Shown one piece after another: positions 28,705-38,159 of a stretch of 64,000 nucleotides of DNA. Under the pieces are notes generated by a model. That model made no database searches and was not told the origin of the DNA. It worked only from the letters and a program-made list of their open reading frames with translations. Made by a program: the position numbers and the translations under genes. Positions within the stretch are counted from its first letter, which is position 1. Each line of letters opens with the position of its first letter. The stretch spans positions 1,364,001-1,428,000 of the forward strand of contig NZ_AEUY02000005.1 of NCBI RefSeq assembly GCF_000188035.1. Direction: 5' to 3'. This stretch comes from Streptococcus pseudoporcinus LQ 940-04. Its GTDB lineage: Bacteria > Bacillota > Bacilli > Lactobacillales > Streptococcaceae.

Positions 28705-30174
28705 ATGGGAAAACATCTAGTCATTTGTGGTCATGGACAAGGGCGAACAGGCTATGATCCTGGAGCAGTGAATGCCAAACTAGGTATCACAGAAGCAGGA
28801 AAGGTTCGAGAATTAGCCAACTTAATGTCTAAGTACGGTGGACAACAGATTGATTTTATTACCGTACAAAATGTTTATGATTATCGGAGTATTACCAGTA
28901 TTGGAAAGGGATACGACTCAATTACTGAATTGCACTTCAATGCCTTTAATGGTAGTGCCAAAGGGACAGAAGTCTTGATTCAGTCTTCCTTAGAAGCGGA
29001 TAAGGAAGATATGGCAATCCTATCTCTTCTTTCACGTTTTTTCCAAAATCGTGGCATTAAGAAGGTAGATTGGCTCTATAATGCCAACCAAGCAGCAAGT
29101 CGTGGATACACCTATCGTTTGGTGGAAATTGCCTTCATTGATAATGAACAAGATATGGCGATTTTTGAGAACAAGAAAGAGGATATTGCGAGAGTTCTTA
29201 TATCAGCTATAACAGGAGTTGAAGTCAAGACCACAGTTCCCTCGACACCCAGTTCAACCGTTGGGAGTTCAGGAACTCCTTCAAAACCAATCTATCTTGT
29301 TGGTGATAGTCTTAGGGTGTTGTCTCATGCGACTCATTATCAGACTGGTCAGAAAATCGCCAACTGGGTCAAGGGGCGCACCTACAAAATCCTCCAAGTG
29401 AAGAATGTGCACCATTCCAACAGTAAGAGAGCATATCTACTTGATGGAATCAAGTCTTGGGTGCTTGAGCAGGATGTAGAAGGAACAACCAAAGGCCATA
29501 GTGAGCAGACCTATCAAGCACAGAAAGGCGATACCTATTATGGAATCGCTCGGAAGTTTGGTTTAACAGCTGATGCTCTTCTTGCGGTAAATGGCTTGAA
29601 GAAGACGGATATTTTAAAAGTTGGACAAACTCTAAAGGTCAATGCGGCTTCAAGGACAACAACCGCTATTCCAACCAGTGTTGCAAGTCGAGTGGTTGCG
29701 TCAGCATTGTCCAAGGTCGGTCAAAAGGTGGCTGTTCCATCCAACCCTTATGGAGGACAATGCGTCAGTCTGGTGGATAAGATTGTACAGGAGTTGACCG
29801 ACAAGGACATGGCTTACACCAATGCCATTGATTGCTTAACCAAAGCAAAATCCAATGGCTTTACAGTCATCAAAGATGCATGGGGAGTAAATCCAAAAGC
29901 TGGTGATTTCTATGTTATTAAGACGGACGGTCATCCTTATGGTCATATTGGCATTTGTATTACCGATTCAGATGGTACAAGCATTGATGGGGTGGAACAA
30001 AATGTCGATGGCTACTCTGACCACAACAAGAATGGTATCAATGACCAACTGGAAATTGGTGGTGGCGGTATTACTCGCCGAGTGAAACGTGTCTGGATGG
30101 GAGATGGCTCACTCTATGATGCGACTGGAACTGTCAAACTTGGTAAAGTTGTTGGTTGGTTTAGAATATCATAA
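28705..30174 (+). CDS. Phage endolysin: amidase + SH3 + LysM + CHAP
   Basis: A 489-residue four-part lysin. Residues 1-170 are an N-acetylmuramoyl-L-alanine amidase domain (CGHGQGRTGYDPGA with the first zinc ligand; ELHFNAF). About 190-265 is an SH3_5-like wall-binding domain. About 268-315 is a LysM repeat (YQAQKGDTYYGIARKFGL). About 325-489 is a CHAP domain with catalytic Cys in GGQCVSLVDKI and His in YGHIGICI. It cuts both the glycan-peptide link and peptide bonds. AGGTGAGAAGAT precedes ATG 28705. A single intrinsic terminator follows. The combination is known from streptococcal prophages and integrative elements. Intact. Confidence 0.92.
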   Translation: MGKHLVICGHGQGRTGYDPGAVNAKLGITEAGKVRELANLMSKYGGQQIDFITVQNVYDYRSITSIGKGYDSITELHFNAFNGSAKGTEVLIQSSLEADKEDMAILSLLSRFFQNRGIKKVDWLYNANQAASRGYTYRLVEIAFIDNEQDMAIFENKKEDIARVLISAITGVEVKTTVPSTPSSTVGSSGTPSKPIYLVGDSLRVLSHATHYQTGQKIANWVKGRTYKILQVKNVHHSNSKRAYLLDGIKSWVLEQDVEGTTKGHSEQTYQAQKGDTYYGIARKFGLTADALLAVNGLKKTDILKVGQTLKVNAASRTTTAIPTSVASRVVASALSKVGQKVAVPSNPYGGQCVSLVDKIVQELTDKDMAYTNAIDCLTKAKSNGFTVIKDAWGVNPKAGDFYVIKTDGHPYGHIGICITDSDGTSIDGVEQNVDGYSDHNKNGINDQLEIGGGGITRRVKRVWMGDGSLYDATGTVKLGKVVGWFRIS

Positions 30175-30183
30175 TTAAGTCTT

Positions 30184-30218
30184 AAGCCTGGTGGGAACAT
30201 CAGGCTTTATTTTTTTTG
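30184..30218 (+). terminator. Terminator of the lysis cassette
   Basis: A 7-bp stem AAGCCTG (30184-30190) with CAGGCTT (30201-30207) is followed by a run of T. Confidence 0.8.
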
Positions 30219-30282
30219 CCTTTTTTTTCAAAAAGTGCGGAAAAATCTCTCCCAAACCTACCTAGTAAAGTAGGAGGATAAT

Positions 30283-30444
30283 ATGGACGTTAAAAAAATT
30301 AATAATGAGATGACCTACCAACTAACAATGATACAAGCAAAGGTACTTCTAAATAATGGAGCAATCACTATTGAGGAATTTGAACTATTTAGGCAGTTGA
30401 TGCTTGAAAAATATCAACCGTTTATAAGTCAATTATCGACCTAA
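30283..30444 (+). CDS. Small SHOCT-like protein of the recombinase module
   Basis: A 53-residue protein with TAGGAGG seven bases upstream of its ATG. The C-terminal half (LLNNGAITIEEFELFRQLMLEKY) has the SHOCT pattern of a short helix pair ending in a Leu-rich turn. Small SHOCT-type genes commonly sit just before large serine recombinase genes of phage-like integrative elements, and here the recombinases follow within 60 bases. It may assist directionality or oligomerisation; that is inference. Confidence 0.7.
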   Translation: MDVKKINNEMTYQLTMIQAKVLLNNGAITIEEFELFRQLMLEKYQPFISQLST

Positions 30445-30501
30445 TAACTGGATATTTTTTTCTATTAGAGTGATATATAGTAGCGAAAGGAGTGTATTAA
30501 T

Positions 30502-31471
30502 TTGAGAACAGTTAGAAGAATACAACCCATAAAATCACCCTGCAAGCCAAGATTTAAGGTTGCGGCCTATGAAAGGGTTTCCGATAGTCGTCTTCATCAT
30601 TCTCTGTCAACATAGTCTTAGCTCAGAAGGAGAATTGATGTTAACCCTCCTTGCCTCAGTAGCTCAAGAGGAGTCTCAAAACCTGAGTGAAAATATAAGA
30701 TGGCGAATCCAAAAGAAGTTTGAAAAAGGGATTCCGCACACTCCACAGGATATGTATGGATACCGTTGGGATGGAGAACAATATCAGATTGAACCTAATG
30801 AGGCAAAAGTTATAAGAAAAGTCTTTAAATGGTATCTGGATGGAGATTCGGTACAGCAGATAGTTGATAAACTCAATCAGGAACAAGTCTTAACAAGGCT
30901 TAGTAATCCATTTACCGTAGCAAGTATCAGAGAATTCTTCAAGCAAGAAGCATACTTTGGTCGCCTTGTCCTACAGAAGACCTATCGTGAGGCATTCTCT
31001 AGGAATCCGAAAAGGAATAAAGGGCAACGCAATAAGTACATCATTGAAAATGCACACGAGCCAATTGTTACAAAAGAATATTTTGATTTAGTACTTCATG
31101 AGAAGGAGCGAAGATATCAGTTAATGAGTCAAGAAAGCCACTTAAATAAAGGTATCTTTCGTGACAAAATTTCATGTTCAGAATGCGGATGTTTGATGAT
31201 TGTTAAAGTGGATTCAAAACAAGTTAATAAAACTGTACGATATTATTGTCGAACACGAAATCGATTCGGAGCATCATCATGTTCATGTAGGACGTTAGGA
31301 GAAAAGCGACTTTTGGCATCTTTTAAAAGCAAGTTAGACATTATCCCTGATAAAGAGTGGGTTGAAAATAATATTAAACACATCGATTATGATTTTGGTC
31401 AACGTATCATCTGGGTTATACCAGTAAAAGGAAGGAAATATCCTATAGAAATTAGAGAGGGGCGATATTAG
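30502..31471 (+). pseudogene. Large serine recombinase with catalytic-domain deletion
   Basis: TTG at 30502 follows AAAGGAG and encodes a normal N-terminus (RTVRRIQPIKSP, then VAAYERVSDSRLHHSLST) with the nucleophile Ser, then hits a stop at 30613. The protein resumes in another frame at about 30630 with GELMLTLLASVAQEESQ and continues intact through the recombinase and zinc-ribbon domains (CSECGC) to 31471. About 80-90 codons of the resolvase domain are missing in between. Ala before Arg in the usual AYARVS is Glu here. The remaining long frame from 30560 lacks the catalytic Ser and cannot recombine DNA. Confidence 0.88.
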
Positions 31472-33033
31472 TGAAGAAAGTAATTACTATTGAGGCAACA
31501 CCAAGTATTATTAGGTCAAGTTCAGATGAATTCTCTTTGAAAAAGCGTAGAGTTGCAGGCTATGCCAGGGTATCAACTGACCATGAAGTCCAAGCAACAA
31601 GCTATGAATCACAGATGCGATACTACTCTGAATACATTAATGGGAGGGATGATTGGGAATTTGTTAAAATGTACTCTGATGAAGGTATCAGTGGGACAAA
31701 TACAAAACTAAGAACTGGTTTCAAATCAATGGTGGAAGATGCACTTGATGGCAAAATCGATTTGATTATTACAAAATCAGTTAGTCGATTTGCGAGGAAT
31801 ACTGTAGACTCACTGACTACGGTTAGGCAGTTGAAAGAGGTAGGTGTAGAAATCTACTTTGAGAAAGAAAACATTTGGACATTAGATTCAAAAGGTGAGC
31901 TACTCATAACCATCATGTCTAGTTTGGCACAAGAAGAAAGTCGGAGTATCTCAGAGAACGTGACTTGGGGCTTAAGGAAACAATTCGCAGAAGGGAAGGT
32001 TCATTTTCCTTATACCAATGTTTTAGGCTTTAAGGCTGGTGAAGATGGGGCAATTGTAGTTGATCAGGATGAAGCCAAAACTGTTAGGTATATCTTTCAG
32101 CAAGCTCTTATTGGAAAATCACCATATCATATCGCAAAGGATTTGACTGAACAAGTTATACCTTCTCCTAGCGGCAAATCTCATTGGAACGCAACCACAA
32201 TCAAGCGAATGCTTAGAAATGAGAAGTATAAAGGGGATGCCTTGCTACAGAAAACATATACAACTGATTTTCTGACCAAAAAGAAGAACATCAACAGAGG
32301 TGAGTTGCCTCAGTATTATGTGGAGAATAACCATGAAGCAATAGTAGATAGAGAGACCTTTGATGCAGTTCAACAAGTGCTCGAAAATAAAGGTAGAAAG
32401 TCGAGCACAACAATCTTTAGTTCAAAACTTGTATGCGGAGATTGTGGTCATTTCTTTGGTAGCAAGGTATGGCATTCAACCTCCAAATACAGAAGGGTGA
32501 TTTATCAATGTAACGAAAAATACAAAGGCATTAGTAAATGTTCTACCCCTCACGTTACTGAGGAGGAGGTGATACAGTGGTTCATCTCAGCGGTAAATCA
32601 AGTATTAGATAATAGGATTGAAGTTATTGACAATCTATATGTATTACTATCCATTGGAAACCTTGAGGTAATTGACGAACAGATAAAGGTCCTTGAAACT
32701 GAAGCAGAAGTTGTCAGTCAGTTAGTTGCAAATCTAGTTTCGGAAAATGCCATTATAAGGCAAGACCAAGACAAGTACCTCAAAAAGTATAATCAACTGA
32801 CTTCAAAGTATGAAGGTATAGTACAGGATATTGAATCACTAGAACTCCAGAGGATGCAAAAATCTAAAAGGAATAAGGAATTGCAAGACTTTATCGGAAC
32901 TTTAGAAAAGCTGGGGAAAGTATTAACCGATTTTGATGAATTATTATGGGAATCACTAGTTGAGAGTGTCATGATTAACGAGGATAAGGGAGCCAAATTT
33001 AAATTTAAAAATGGAGCGGTTGTAGCAATTTAG
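31471..33033 (+). CDS. Large serine recombinase (site-specific integrase of a phage-like element)
   Basis: A 520-residue protein with the full domain order: resolvase catalytic domain (GYARVSTDHEVQATSYESQ, Ser about residue 31; KSVSRFARN), recombinase domain, zinc ribbon (CGDCGH and a later Cys), and a coiled-coil segment (about residues 400-470). It begins GTG at 31471, overlapping the last base of the broken paralog. Pairs of such recombinases with a small SHOCT gene mark the integration module of Tn1207.3/phi-m46.1-like prophages. The preceding lysis cassette supports that origin. Whether it can act without its broken partner is unknown. Confidence 0.92.
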   Translation: MKKVITIEATPSIIRSSSDEFSLKKRRVAGYARVSTDHEVQATSYESQMRYYSEYINGRDDWEFVKMYSDEGISGTNTKLRTGFKSMVEDALDGKIDLIITKSVSRFARNTVDSLTTVRQLKEVGVEIYFEKENIWTLDSKGELLITIMSSLAQEESRSISENVTWGLRKQFAEGKVHFPYTNVLGFKAGEDGAIVVDQDEAKTVRYIFQQALIGKSPYHIAKDLTEQVIPSPSGKSHWNATTIKRMLRNEKYKGDALLQKTYTTDFLTKKKNINRGELPQYYVENNHEAIVDRETFDAVQQVLENKGRKSSTTIFSSKLVCGDCGHFFGSKVWHSTSKYRRVIYQCNEKYKGISKCSTPHVTEEEVIQWFISAVNQVLDNRIEVIDNLYVLLSIGNLEVIDEQIKVLETEAEVVSQLVANLVSENAIIRQDQDKYLKKYNQLTSKYEGIVQDIESLELQRMQKSKRNKELQDFIGTLEKLGKVLTDFDELLWESLVESVMINEDKGAKFKFKNGAVVAI

Positions 33034-33076
33034 GCTATGACCTCTTTGACATCTACAAAGTTTAATGTTAAAATTC

Positions 33077-33096
33077 ATTCAAAAATATATTTTAAT
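33077..33096. promoter_or_regulatory. CadC/CadX-type operator before cadD
   Basis: ATTCAA-N8-TTTAAT matches the dyad found at the two cadC-cadA loci with one mismatch. It lies 10 bases before the cadD start. Confidence 0.55.
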
Positions 33097-33106
33097 GAGG
33101 TGTTTT

Positions 33107-33721
33107 ATGATTCAAAATGTTGTTACTTCAATAATCCTGTATTCTGGGACAGCCGTAGACTTACTTATTATCCTAATGTTATTTTTTGCCAAAAGAAAAA
33201 GCAGAAAAGACATCATTAACATCTATTTAGGACAATTTCTAGGCTCTGTTAGCCTAATATTGCTAAGTTTGCTTTTTGCATTTGTCTTAGATTATATTCC
33301 TAGTAAAGAGATTTTAGGTTTGCTCGGTTTGATTCCAATTTTCCTAGGCCTCAAAGTTTTGCTTTTAGGAGATTCTGATGGAGAAGCTATTGCCAAAGAA
33401 GGTTTGAGCAAAGATAATAAAAACCTGATTTTTCTAGTCGCTATGATTACTTTTGCAAGTTGTGGTGCTGACAATATTGGTGTCTTTGTCCCATATTTTA
33501 CTACCTTAAATTTATCGAATTTGATAGTGGCTTTACTGACCTTTCTAGTCATGATTTATCTCTTGGTTTTTTCTGCCCAAAAATTGTCACAAGTCCCTTC
33601 TGTTGGAGAAACTTTGGAAAAATATAGCAGATGGTTTATTGCCGTTGTCTATTTAGGATTGGGGATGTATATCCTGATTGAAAACAACAGCTTTGACATG
33701 CTATGGGCTGTGTTAGGCTAG
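33107..33721 (+). CDS. cadD: Cadmium resistance membrane transporter CadD
   Basis: A 204-residue integral membrane protein of the CadD family, with about five to six helices in two similar halves (TSIILYSGTAVDLLIILMLFF; FLVAMITFASCGADNIGVFVPYF). The motif TFASCGADNIGVFVP is characteristic. CadD lowers cellular cadmium independently of CadA and of ATP hydrolysis. ATG 33107 follows GAGGTG; an in-frame earlier start at 33065 overlaps the operator. It is followed 12 bases later by cadX. Confidence 0.93.
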   Translation: MIQNVVTSIILYSGTAVDLLIILMLFFAKRKSRKDIINIYLGQFLGSVSLILLSLLFAFVLDYIPSKEILGLLGLIPIFLGLKVLLLGDSDGEAIAKEGLSKDNKNLIFLVAMITFASCGADNIGVFVPYFTTLNLSNLIVALLTFLVMIYLLVFSAQKLSQVPSVGETLEKYSRWFIAVVYLGLGMYILIENNSFDMLWAVLG

Positions 33722-33733
33722 GAGAAAAAAATT

Positions 33734-34072
33734 ATGAAAAAAGATAGTATCTGTCAAGTGGATGTTATAAATCAACAAAATGTTACAACCGCAACGAACT
33801 ACCTTGAAAAGGAAAAAGTCCAAAAATCACTTCGCATTTTATCAAAATTTACCGATAATAAACAGATAAATATCATCTTTTATCTCCTTGCCGTCGAAGA
33901 ACTCTGTGTCTGCGATATAGCCTGTTTATTAAATCTCAGTATGGCATCTGCCTCCCACCATCTTCGTAAACTAGCCAATCAAAACATCTTGGACACTAGA
34001 AGAGAGGGGAAAATTATATATTATTTTATAAAAGATGAGGAAATCAGAGATTTTTTTAATCAACTAGGATAA
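33734..34072 (+). CDS. cadX: ArsR-family cadmium regulator CadX
   Basis: A 112-residue winged-helix protein with the CadC-type metal helix [13 protein letters not shown] and DNA-recognition helix SMASASHHLRKLA. A single upstream Cys (SICQVD) may complete the thiolate site. It is transcribed with cadD and probably autoregulates the pair through the dyad at 33077. The C-terminus (IYYFIKDEEIRDFF) is complete. Confidence 0.9.
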   Translation: MKKDSICQVDVINQQNVTTATNYLEKEKVQKSLRILSKFTDNKQINIIFYLLAVEELCVCDIACLLNLSMASASHHLRKLANQNILDTRREGKIIYYFIKDEEIRDFFNQLG

Positions 34073-34075
34073 CAA

Positions 34076-34436
34076 CTATTTTTACTACTTTTCCATGATT
34101 ATAGGGAGATTATATATGAAATTTTTGATGAAAATTACTCACAAGAAATACCTACTCGTATCAAATGTTTAAGAAAAAAGTATAATTTAAAGCAAAGCGA
34201 CCTACGATTATATCAGCGTTTACAGACATTCAAGAGAAATCTCTTGGATGTCTTTTTTGGGCTAAAGCAAGGCTATGATTAGCCTTGGCAAATTTGCCTA
34301 ACAGCTCCAAACCTGTCATCAAATGAAATCGATGAGTTATCAGAATGAGTCGTAGCCTTCATCTCACAGTATAGGTAGATGGCTAATTTCATTTTAAAAC
34401 TTTCAGTTTTAAGGGACTGACCCCAAAAAGTGAGAA
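34076..34436. other. Gene-free remnant region with palindromes and an IS end
   Basis: The + strand from 34112 shows an in-frame scrap (YEIFDENYSQEIPTRIKCLRKK, continuing to QGYD) of an unknown protein without a start. A perfect hairpin CAAGGCTA-TGAT-TAGCCTTG lies at 34268-34287, immediately followed by the palindrome GGCAAATTTGCC (34286-34297). At 34418-34436 TGACCCCAAAAAGTGAGAA closely matches the terminal repeat of the IS3 elements at 19943 and 42846. I see no gene. Confidence 0.5.
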
Positions 34437-34450
34437 TTTAATAAAAAGAC

Positions 34451-34478
34451 TTGACATATTTCGTTTACATACGTAAAC
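34451..34478 (+). promoter_or_regulatory. cop promoter with CopY operator
   Basis: TTGACA (34451-34456) and a weak -10 TAAACA (34474-34479) are separated by 17 bases. GTTTACATACGTAAAC (34463-34478) lies between them and contains TACATACGTA, one mismatch from the cop-box consensus TACANNTGTA. CopY binding here would block RNA polymerase. Confidence 0.7.
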
Positions 34479-34496
34479 AACAAGGAGGAAAGGAAA

Positions 34497-34943
34497 ATGA
34501 GCACAATAGAACTTAATACTTCTATCACAGATGCTGAATGGGAAGTCATGCGTGTAGTTTGGGCAAATGATCGAGTAACTAGTAAAAAAGTCATTTCCGT
34601 AATGCAAGAAAAAATGGACTGGACACAATCCACTATCAAAACGATCTTAGGTCGATTAGTTGGAAAAGGCGTACTAAATACAGAGCATGAAGGTAGAAAG
34701 TTTATTTACACTGCCAATATTGAAGAGACAGAAGCCGTAAGGGATTATGCAGAAGATATTTTTAACCGTATTTGCAATAAGAAAGTCGGAAATGTAATAG
34801 GAAGCATCATTGAAGATCATGTTTTAAGCTTCGATGATATAGATCGACTAGAGAAAATATTAGAGATAAAAAAATCTTTCGCAGTAGAAGAAGTGGATTG
34901 TCAGTGTACAGAAGGGCAATGCGATTGCCATGAAGGCTGTTAA
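34497..34943 (+). CDS. copY: Copper-responsive repressor CopY
   Basis: A 148-residue BlaI/CopY-family winged-helix repressor ([16 protein letters not shown], then [16 protein letters not shown] recognition region). The C-terminus ends [14 protein letters not shown], containing the CxCxxxxCxC motif that binds zinc and swaps to Cu(I) from CopZ, releasing DNA. GGAGGAAAGG precedes the ATG at 34497. It heads the copper operon but is now followed directly by a copA remnant rather than a full copA. Confidence 0.95.
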   Translation: MSTIELNTSITDAEWEVMRVVWANDRVTSKKVISVMQEKMDWTQSTIKTILGRLVGKGVLNTEHEGRKFIYTANIEETEAVRDYAEDIFNRICNKKVGNVIGSIIEDHVLSFDDIDRLEKILEIKKSFAVEEVDCQCTEGQCDCHEGC

Positions 34944-35474
34944 AGAACTTAGAAGACGCGGTGTTGAAGTAATCATGATTACTGGAGATAACAAACGAAC
35001 AGCCAAAGCGATTGCTAAGCAAGTGGGTATAGACAGTGTATTAAGTGAAGTATTACTTGAAGATAAAGCAGAGGAAGTCAAAAAACTACAAGAGGCAGGC
35101 AAGAAGGTAGCGATGGTTGGAGACGGCATTAACGATGCACCCGCATTAGCTCAAGCAGATGTCGGAATTGCAGTTGGATCAGGTACAGACGTGGCGATTG
35201 AATCGGCTGATATTGTCCTTATGCGTAATGATTTAACCGCTGTATTGACTATGATTGATTTAAGTCATGCAACGCTACGAAACATTAAACAAAACTTGTT
35301 CTGGGCTTTTGCTTACAACCTTGTAGGTATTCCAGTTGCGATGGGTCTTTTGTATATTTTTGGCGGACCATTGATGAGTCCAATGTTGGCGGGGCAGTCG
35401 CCGTGAGTTTCAGCTCCGTATCGGTCTTGCTCAATGCTTTACGGTTAAGACGATTCAAACCAGCAGTTGTTTAG
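34930..35474 (+). pseudogene. copA: Copper ATPase CopA, C-terminal remnant
   Basis: The sequence encodes the P-domain and last helices of a P1B ATPase ([64 protein letters not shown]). The metal-binding domains, TGE loop, CPC motif and DKTGT are missing, so about 600 residues were deleted right behind copY. A second lesion is a missing G in GGGG near 35390: the frame stops at 35406, while the natural end ([20 protein letters not shown]) continues in the next phase to 35474. It cannot transport copper. Confidence 0.85.
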
Positions 35475-35553
35475 AAAACACGTAGCTTATCTGGGATTTA
35501 AACTTCTACCTATTCTATATAATAGGAGAAGATAAAAAAAGGGGAATAAAATA

Positions 35554-35760
35554 ATGAAAAAAGAAATCTTATTAGATGGCGTAAAATGTGCAGGTTGTGC
35601 GAACACGGTACAAGAAAGATTTTCAGCTATTGAAGGGGTTGAATCTGTAGAGGTTGATTTAGCGACTAAAAAAGCAGTACTTGAAAGTCAAACAGAGATT
35701 GATACCGAAACGCTCAATGCTGCTTTAGCAGAAACTAACTATTCAGTATTAAGTGCATAA
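35554..35760 (+). CDS. copZ: Copper chaperone CopZ
   Basis: A 68-residue ferredoxin-like HMA protein with the Cu(I)-binding GVKCAGCAN motif (CxxC at about residues 12-15). It carries Cu(I) in the cytosol to CopY and to the copper ATPases. Upstream AAAAGGGG provides the ribosome site. Length and secondary-structure pattern are standard. It is separated from copB by 138 bases. Confidence 0.93.
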   Translation: MKKEILLDGVKCAGCANTVQERFSAIEGVESVEVDLATKKAVLESQTEIDTETLNAALAETNYSVLSA

Positions 35761-35898
35761 AGTACGAATAACATTTATTCATAGATAGTAGCTAGAGATA
35801 AAGTATAGAACCCTTTTCGTGAGAATTATATGCAGTGTTAGATGAGAAAGTTCTAAAACTTTAAAATCAGTCTCTAATATAATAAGGAGGAATTAAAA

Positions 35899-37986
35899 AT
35901 GAGAAATAACAAAAAACATTCGTCACATAGTCATCATAATCACGGCGACATGGATCACTCAAAACACGACCATAATGAAATGGAACATAGTCAGATGGAT
36001 CACAGCAATATGGATCACAGTGAAATGGATCATGGCGCAATGGGAGGGCATGCCCACCACCATCACGGTAGCTTTAAGGAGATTTTCTTGAAGTCACTCC
36101 CATTAGGAATTGCAATCTTACTCATTACGCCTATGATGGATATTCAGTTGCCTTTCCAAATTATCTTTCCTTATGCAGACGTTGTAGCAGCTGTATTGGC
36201 AACAATTCTATACATTTATGGCGGAAAACCATTCTACATGGGTGCGAAAGATGAGTTTAATTCAAAAGCTCCAGGCATGATGTCCTTGATTACTTTGGGA
36301 ATAACGGTTTCTTATGCCTATAGTCTTTACGCAGTGGCCGCTCGATATGTGACCGGAGAACATGTCATGGACTTCTTCTTTGAGTTTACAACGTTAATTT
36401 TAATCATGTTATTAGGACACTGGATTGAAATGAAGGCATTGGGTGAAGCAGGGGACGCGCAAAAAGCATTGGCTGAGTTGGTGCCGAAAGATGCTCATGT
36501 TGTTTTAGAAGACGATTCGATTGAGACTCGTCCTGTGTCTGAACTTCAGATTGGAGATGTTATCCGTGTTCAAGCAGGAGAAAATGTTCCAGCTGATGGT
36601 ATCATTATCCGCGGAGAATCCCGTGTAAACGAAGCGCTTGTGACTGGGGAATCGAAACCAATTGAAAAAAAACCCGGAGATGAGGTCATCGGTGGATCAA
36701 CCAATGGTGGCGGAGTCCTCTATGTGGAAATAAAGCAGACGGGCGATAAGTCCTTCATTTCTCAGGTTCAGACATTAATCAGCCAAGCACAAAGCCAACC
36801 ATCTCGAGCAGAGAATGTGGCTCACAAAGTAGCTAGCTGGTTGTTCTACATTGCCGTTGTAGTAGCTTTAATCGCTCTAGTAGCCTGGATGATCATTGCA
36901 GATTTACCTACAGCCGTTATCTTTACTGTGACTGCGTTAGTTATTGCCTGCCCACATGCTTTGGGTCTTGCTATTCCCTTGGTAGTATCACGTAGTACTA
37001 GTTTGGGTGCAAGCCGAGGATTACTGGTTAAAAATAGAGAAGCTTTGGAATTAACTACTAAAGCGGATGTTATGGTATTGGATAAAACAGGTACTTTAAC
37101 AACTGGTGAATTTAAAGTCTTGGACGTCACTGTTTTGAGTGATAAATATTCTGAAGAAGAAATTACAGGCTTGTTGGCGGGTATAGAGGCGGGCTCCAGT
37201 CACCCGATTGCCCAATCGATTGTGAACCACGCTGAAGCGAAAGGCATTAAGTCAGTTTCCTTTGACTCCATTGAAATCGTTTCGGGAGCAGGAATAGAAG
37301 GGGAGGCGAACGGCCACCACTATCAATTAATCAGCCAAAAGGCATACGGAAAAGCATTGCGTATGGATATTCCGAAAGGCGCTACTTTAAGTATCCTTGT
37401 AGAAAATAATGAAGCAATCGGCGCTGTCGCATTGGGAGATGAACTGAAAGAAACCAGCAGAAACTTGATCGAGGTGCTGAAAAAATACGGAATTGAACCA
37501 CTCATGGCTACTGGTGATAACGAGGAAGCTGCACAAGGAGTTGCAGAAGTTCTAGGTATTCAATACCAAGCCAATCAATCTCCGGAAGATAAGTACAAGC
37601 TGGTCGAGTCCATGAAAAACCAAAACAAGACGGTTATCATGGTAGGAGACGGGGTCAATGACGCACCTTCCCTTGCCTTGGCAGACGTAGGTATTGCAAT
37701 CGGAGCTGGAACGCAAGTAGCTTTGGATTCTGCGGATATTATCCTTACTCAGTCTGATCCAGGGGATATTGAATCCTTTATCGAGTTAGCAAACAAGACG
37801 ACACGTAAAATGAAACAAAACTTGGTATGGGGAGCAGGCTACAATTTTATCGCGATTCCAATTGCTGCTGGCCTCCTTGCTCCTATCGGCATTACCTTGG
37901 GTCCGGCCTTCGGCGCCGTCCTCATGTCCTTATCGACCGTTATTGTTGCCATCAATGCTATGACATTGAAATTAGAGCCGAAATAA
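35899..37986 (+). CDS. copB: Copper-exporting P-type ATPase CopB
   Basis: A 695-residue P1B ATPase. Instead of an HMA domain the N-terminus is a His/Met-rich tail with repeated MDHS units and a HAHHHH run within the first 57 residues. Then come membrane helices, TGES, the ion motif CPH in VIACPHALGLAIP, DKTGTLTTGEF, SSHPIAQSI and [18 protein letters not shown] plus the His-rich tail defines the CopB subgroup, which exports Cu(I)/Ag(I). With copA destroyed, this is the only complete copper pump in the operon. AAGGAGG precedes the ATG. Confidence 0.95.
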   Translation: MRNNKKHSSHSHHNHGDMDHSKHDHNEMEHSQMDHSNMDHSEMDHGAMGGHAHHHHGSFKEIFLKSLPLGIAILLITPMMDIQLPFQIIFPYADVVAAVLATILYIYGGKPFYMGAKDEFNSKAPGMMSLITLGITVSYAYSLYAVAARYVTGEHVMDFFFEFTTLILIMLLGHWIEMKALGEAGDAQKALAELVPKDAHVVLEDDSIETRPVSELQIGDVIRVQAGENVPADGIIIRGESRVNEALVTGESKPIEKKPGDEVIGGSTNGGGVLYVEIKQTGDKSFISQVQTLISQAQSQPSRAENVAHKVASWLFYIAVVVALIALVAWMIIADLPTAVIFTVTALVIACPHALGLAIPLVVSRSTSLGASRGLLVKNREALELTTKADVMVLDKTGTLTTGEFKVLDVTVLSDKYSEEEITGLLAGIEAGSSHPIAQSIVNHAEAKGIKSVSFDSIEIVSGAGIEGEANGHHYQLISQKAYGKALRMDIPKGATLSILVENNEAIGAVALGDELKETSRNLIEVLKKYGIEPLMATGDNEEAAQGVAEVLGIQYQANQSPEDKYKLVESMKNQNKTVIMVGDGVNDAPSLALADVGIAIGAGTQVALDSADIILTQSDPGDIESFIELANKTTRKMKQNLVWGAGYNFIAIPIAAGLLAPIGITLGPAFGAVLMSLSTVIVAINAMTLKLEPK

Positions 37987-38009
37987 AACGAAGCAGGAAC
38001 GAAAAAACA

Positions 38010-38139
38010 CTGGCTGGTTTGACCCCCTTCCAGAATCGGGTCAGACCAGCCAGTATGCTGTATAAGGAAAATCATAGATCGATAAATTTTCGATAAAAAC
38101 AGGGCTCCCATGCTTTCGATGGAGAGCCCTGTTTTTCTT
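38010..38139 (+). terminator. Two strong hairpins ending the copper operon
   Basis: A 16-bp stem with one G-U (38010-38025 with 38038-38053) is followed by a second hairpin, 13 bp (38095-38107 with 38124-38136), with T-run and A-run flanks. The second is a bidirectional terminator shared with the converging DUF1461 gene. Confidence 0.8.
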
Positions 38140-38159
38140 ATGAACCATAACCTTTTTAA

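Noticed and set aside
30560..30640. Alternative start of the first serine recombinase at 30560
   Set aside because: The codons up to about 30630 are an out-of-frame reading of the true N-terminus; the real start is TTG 30502 and the gene is broken.
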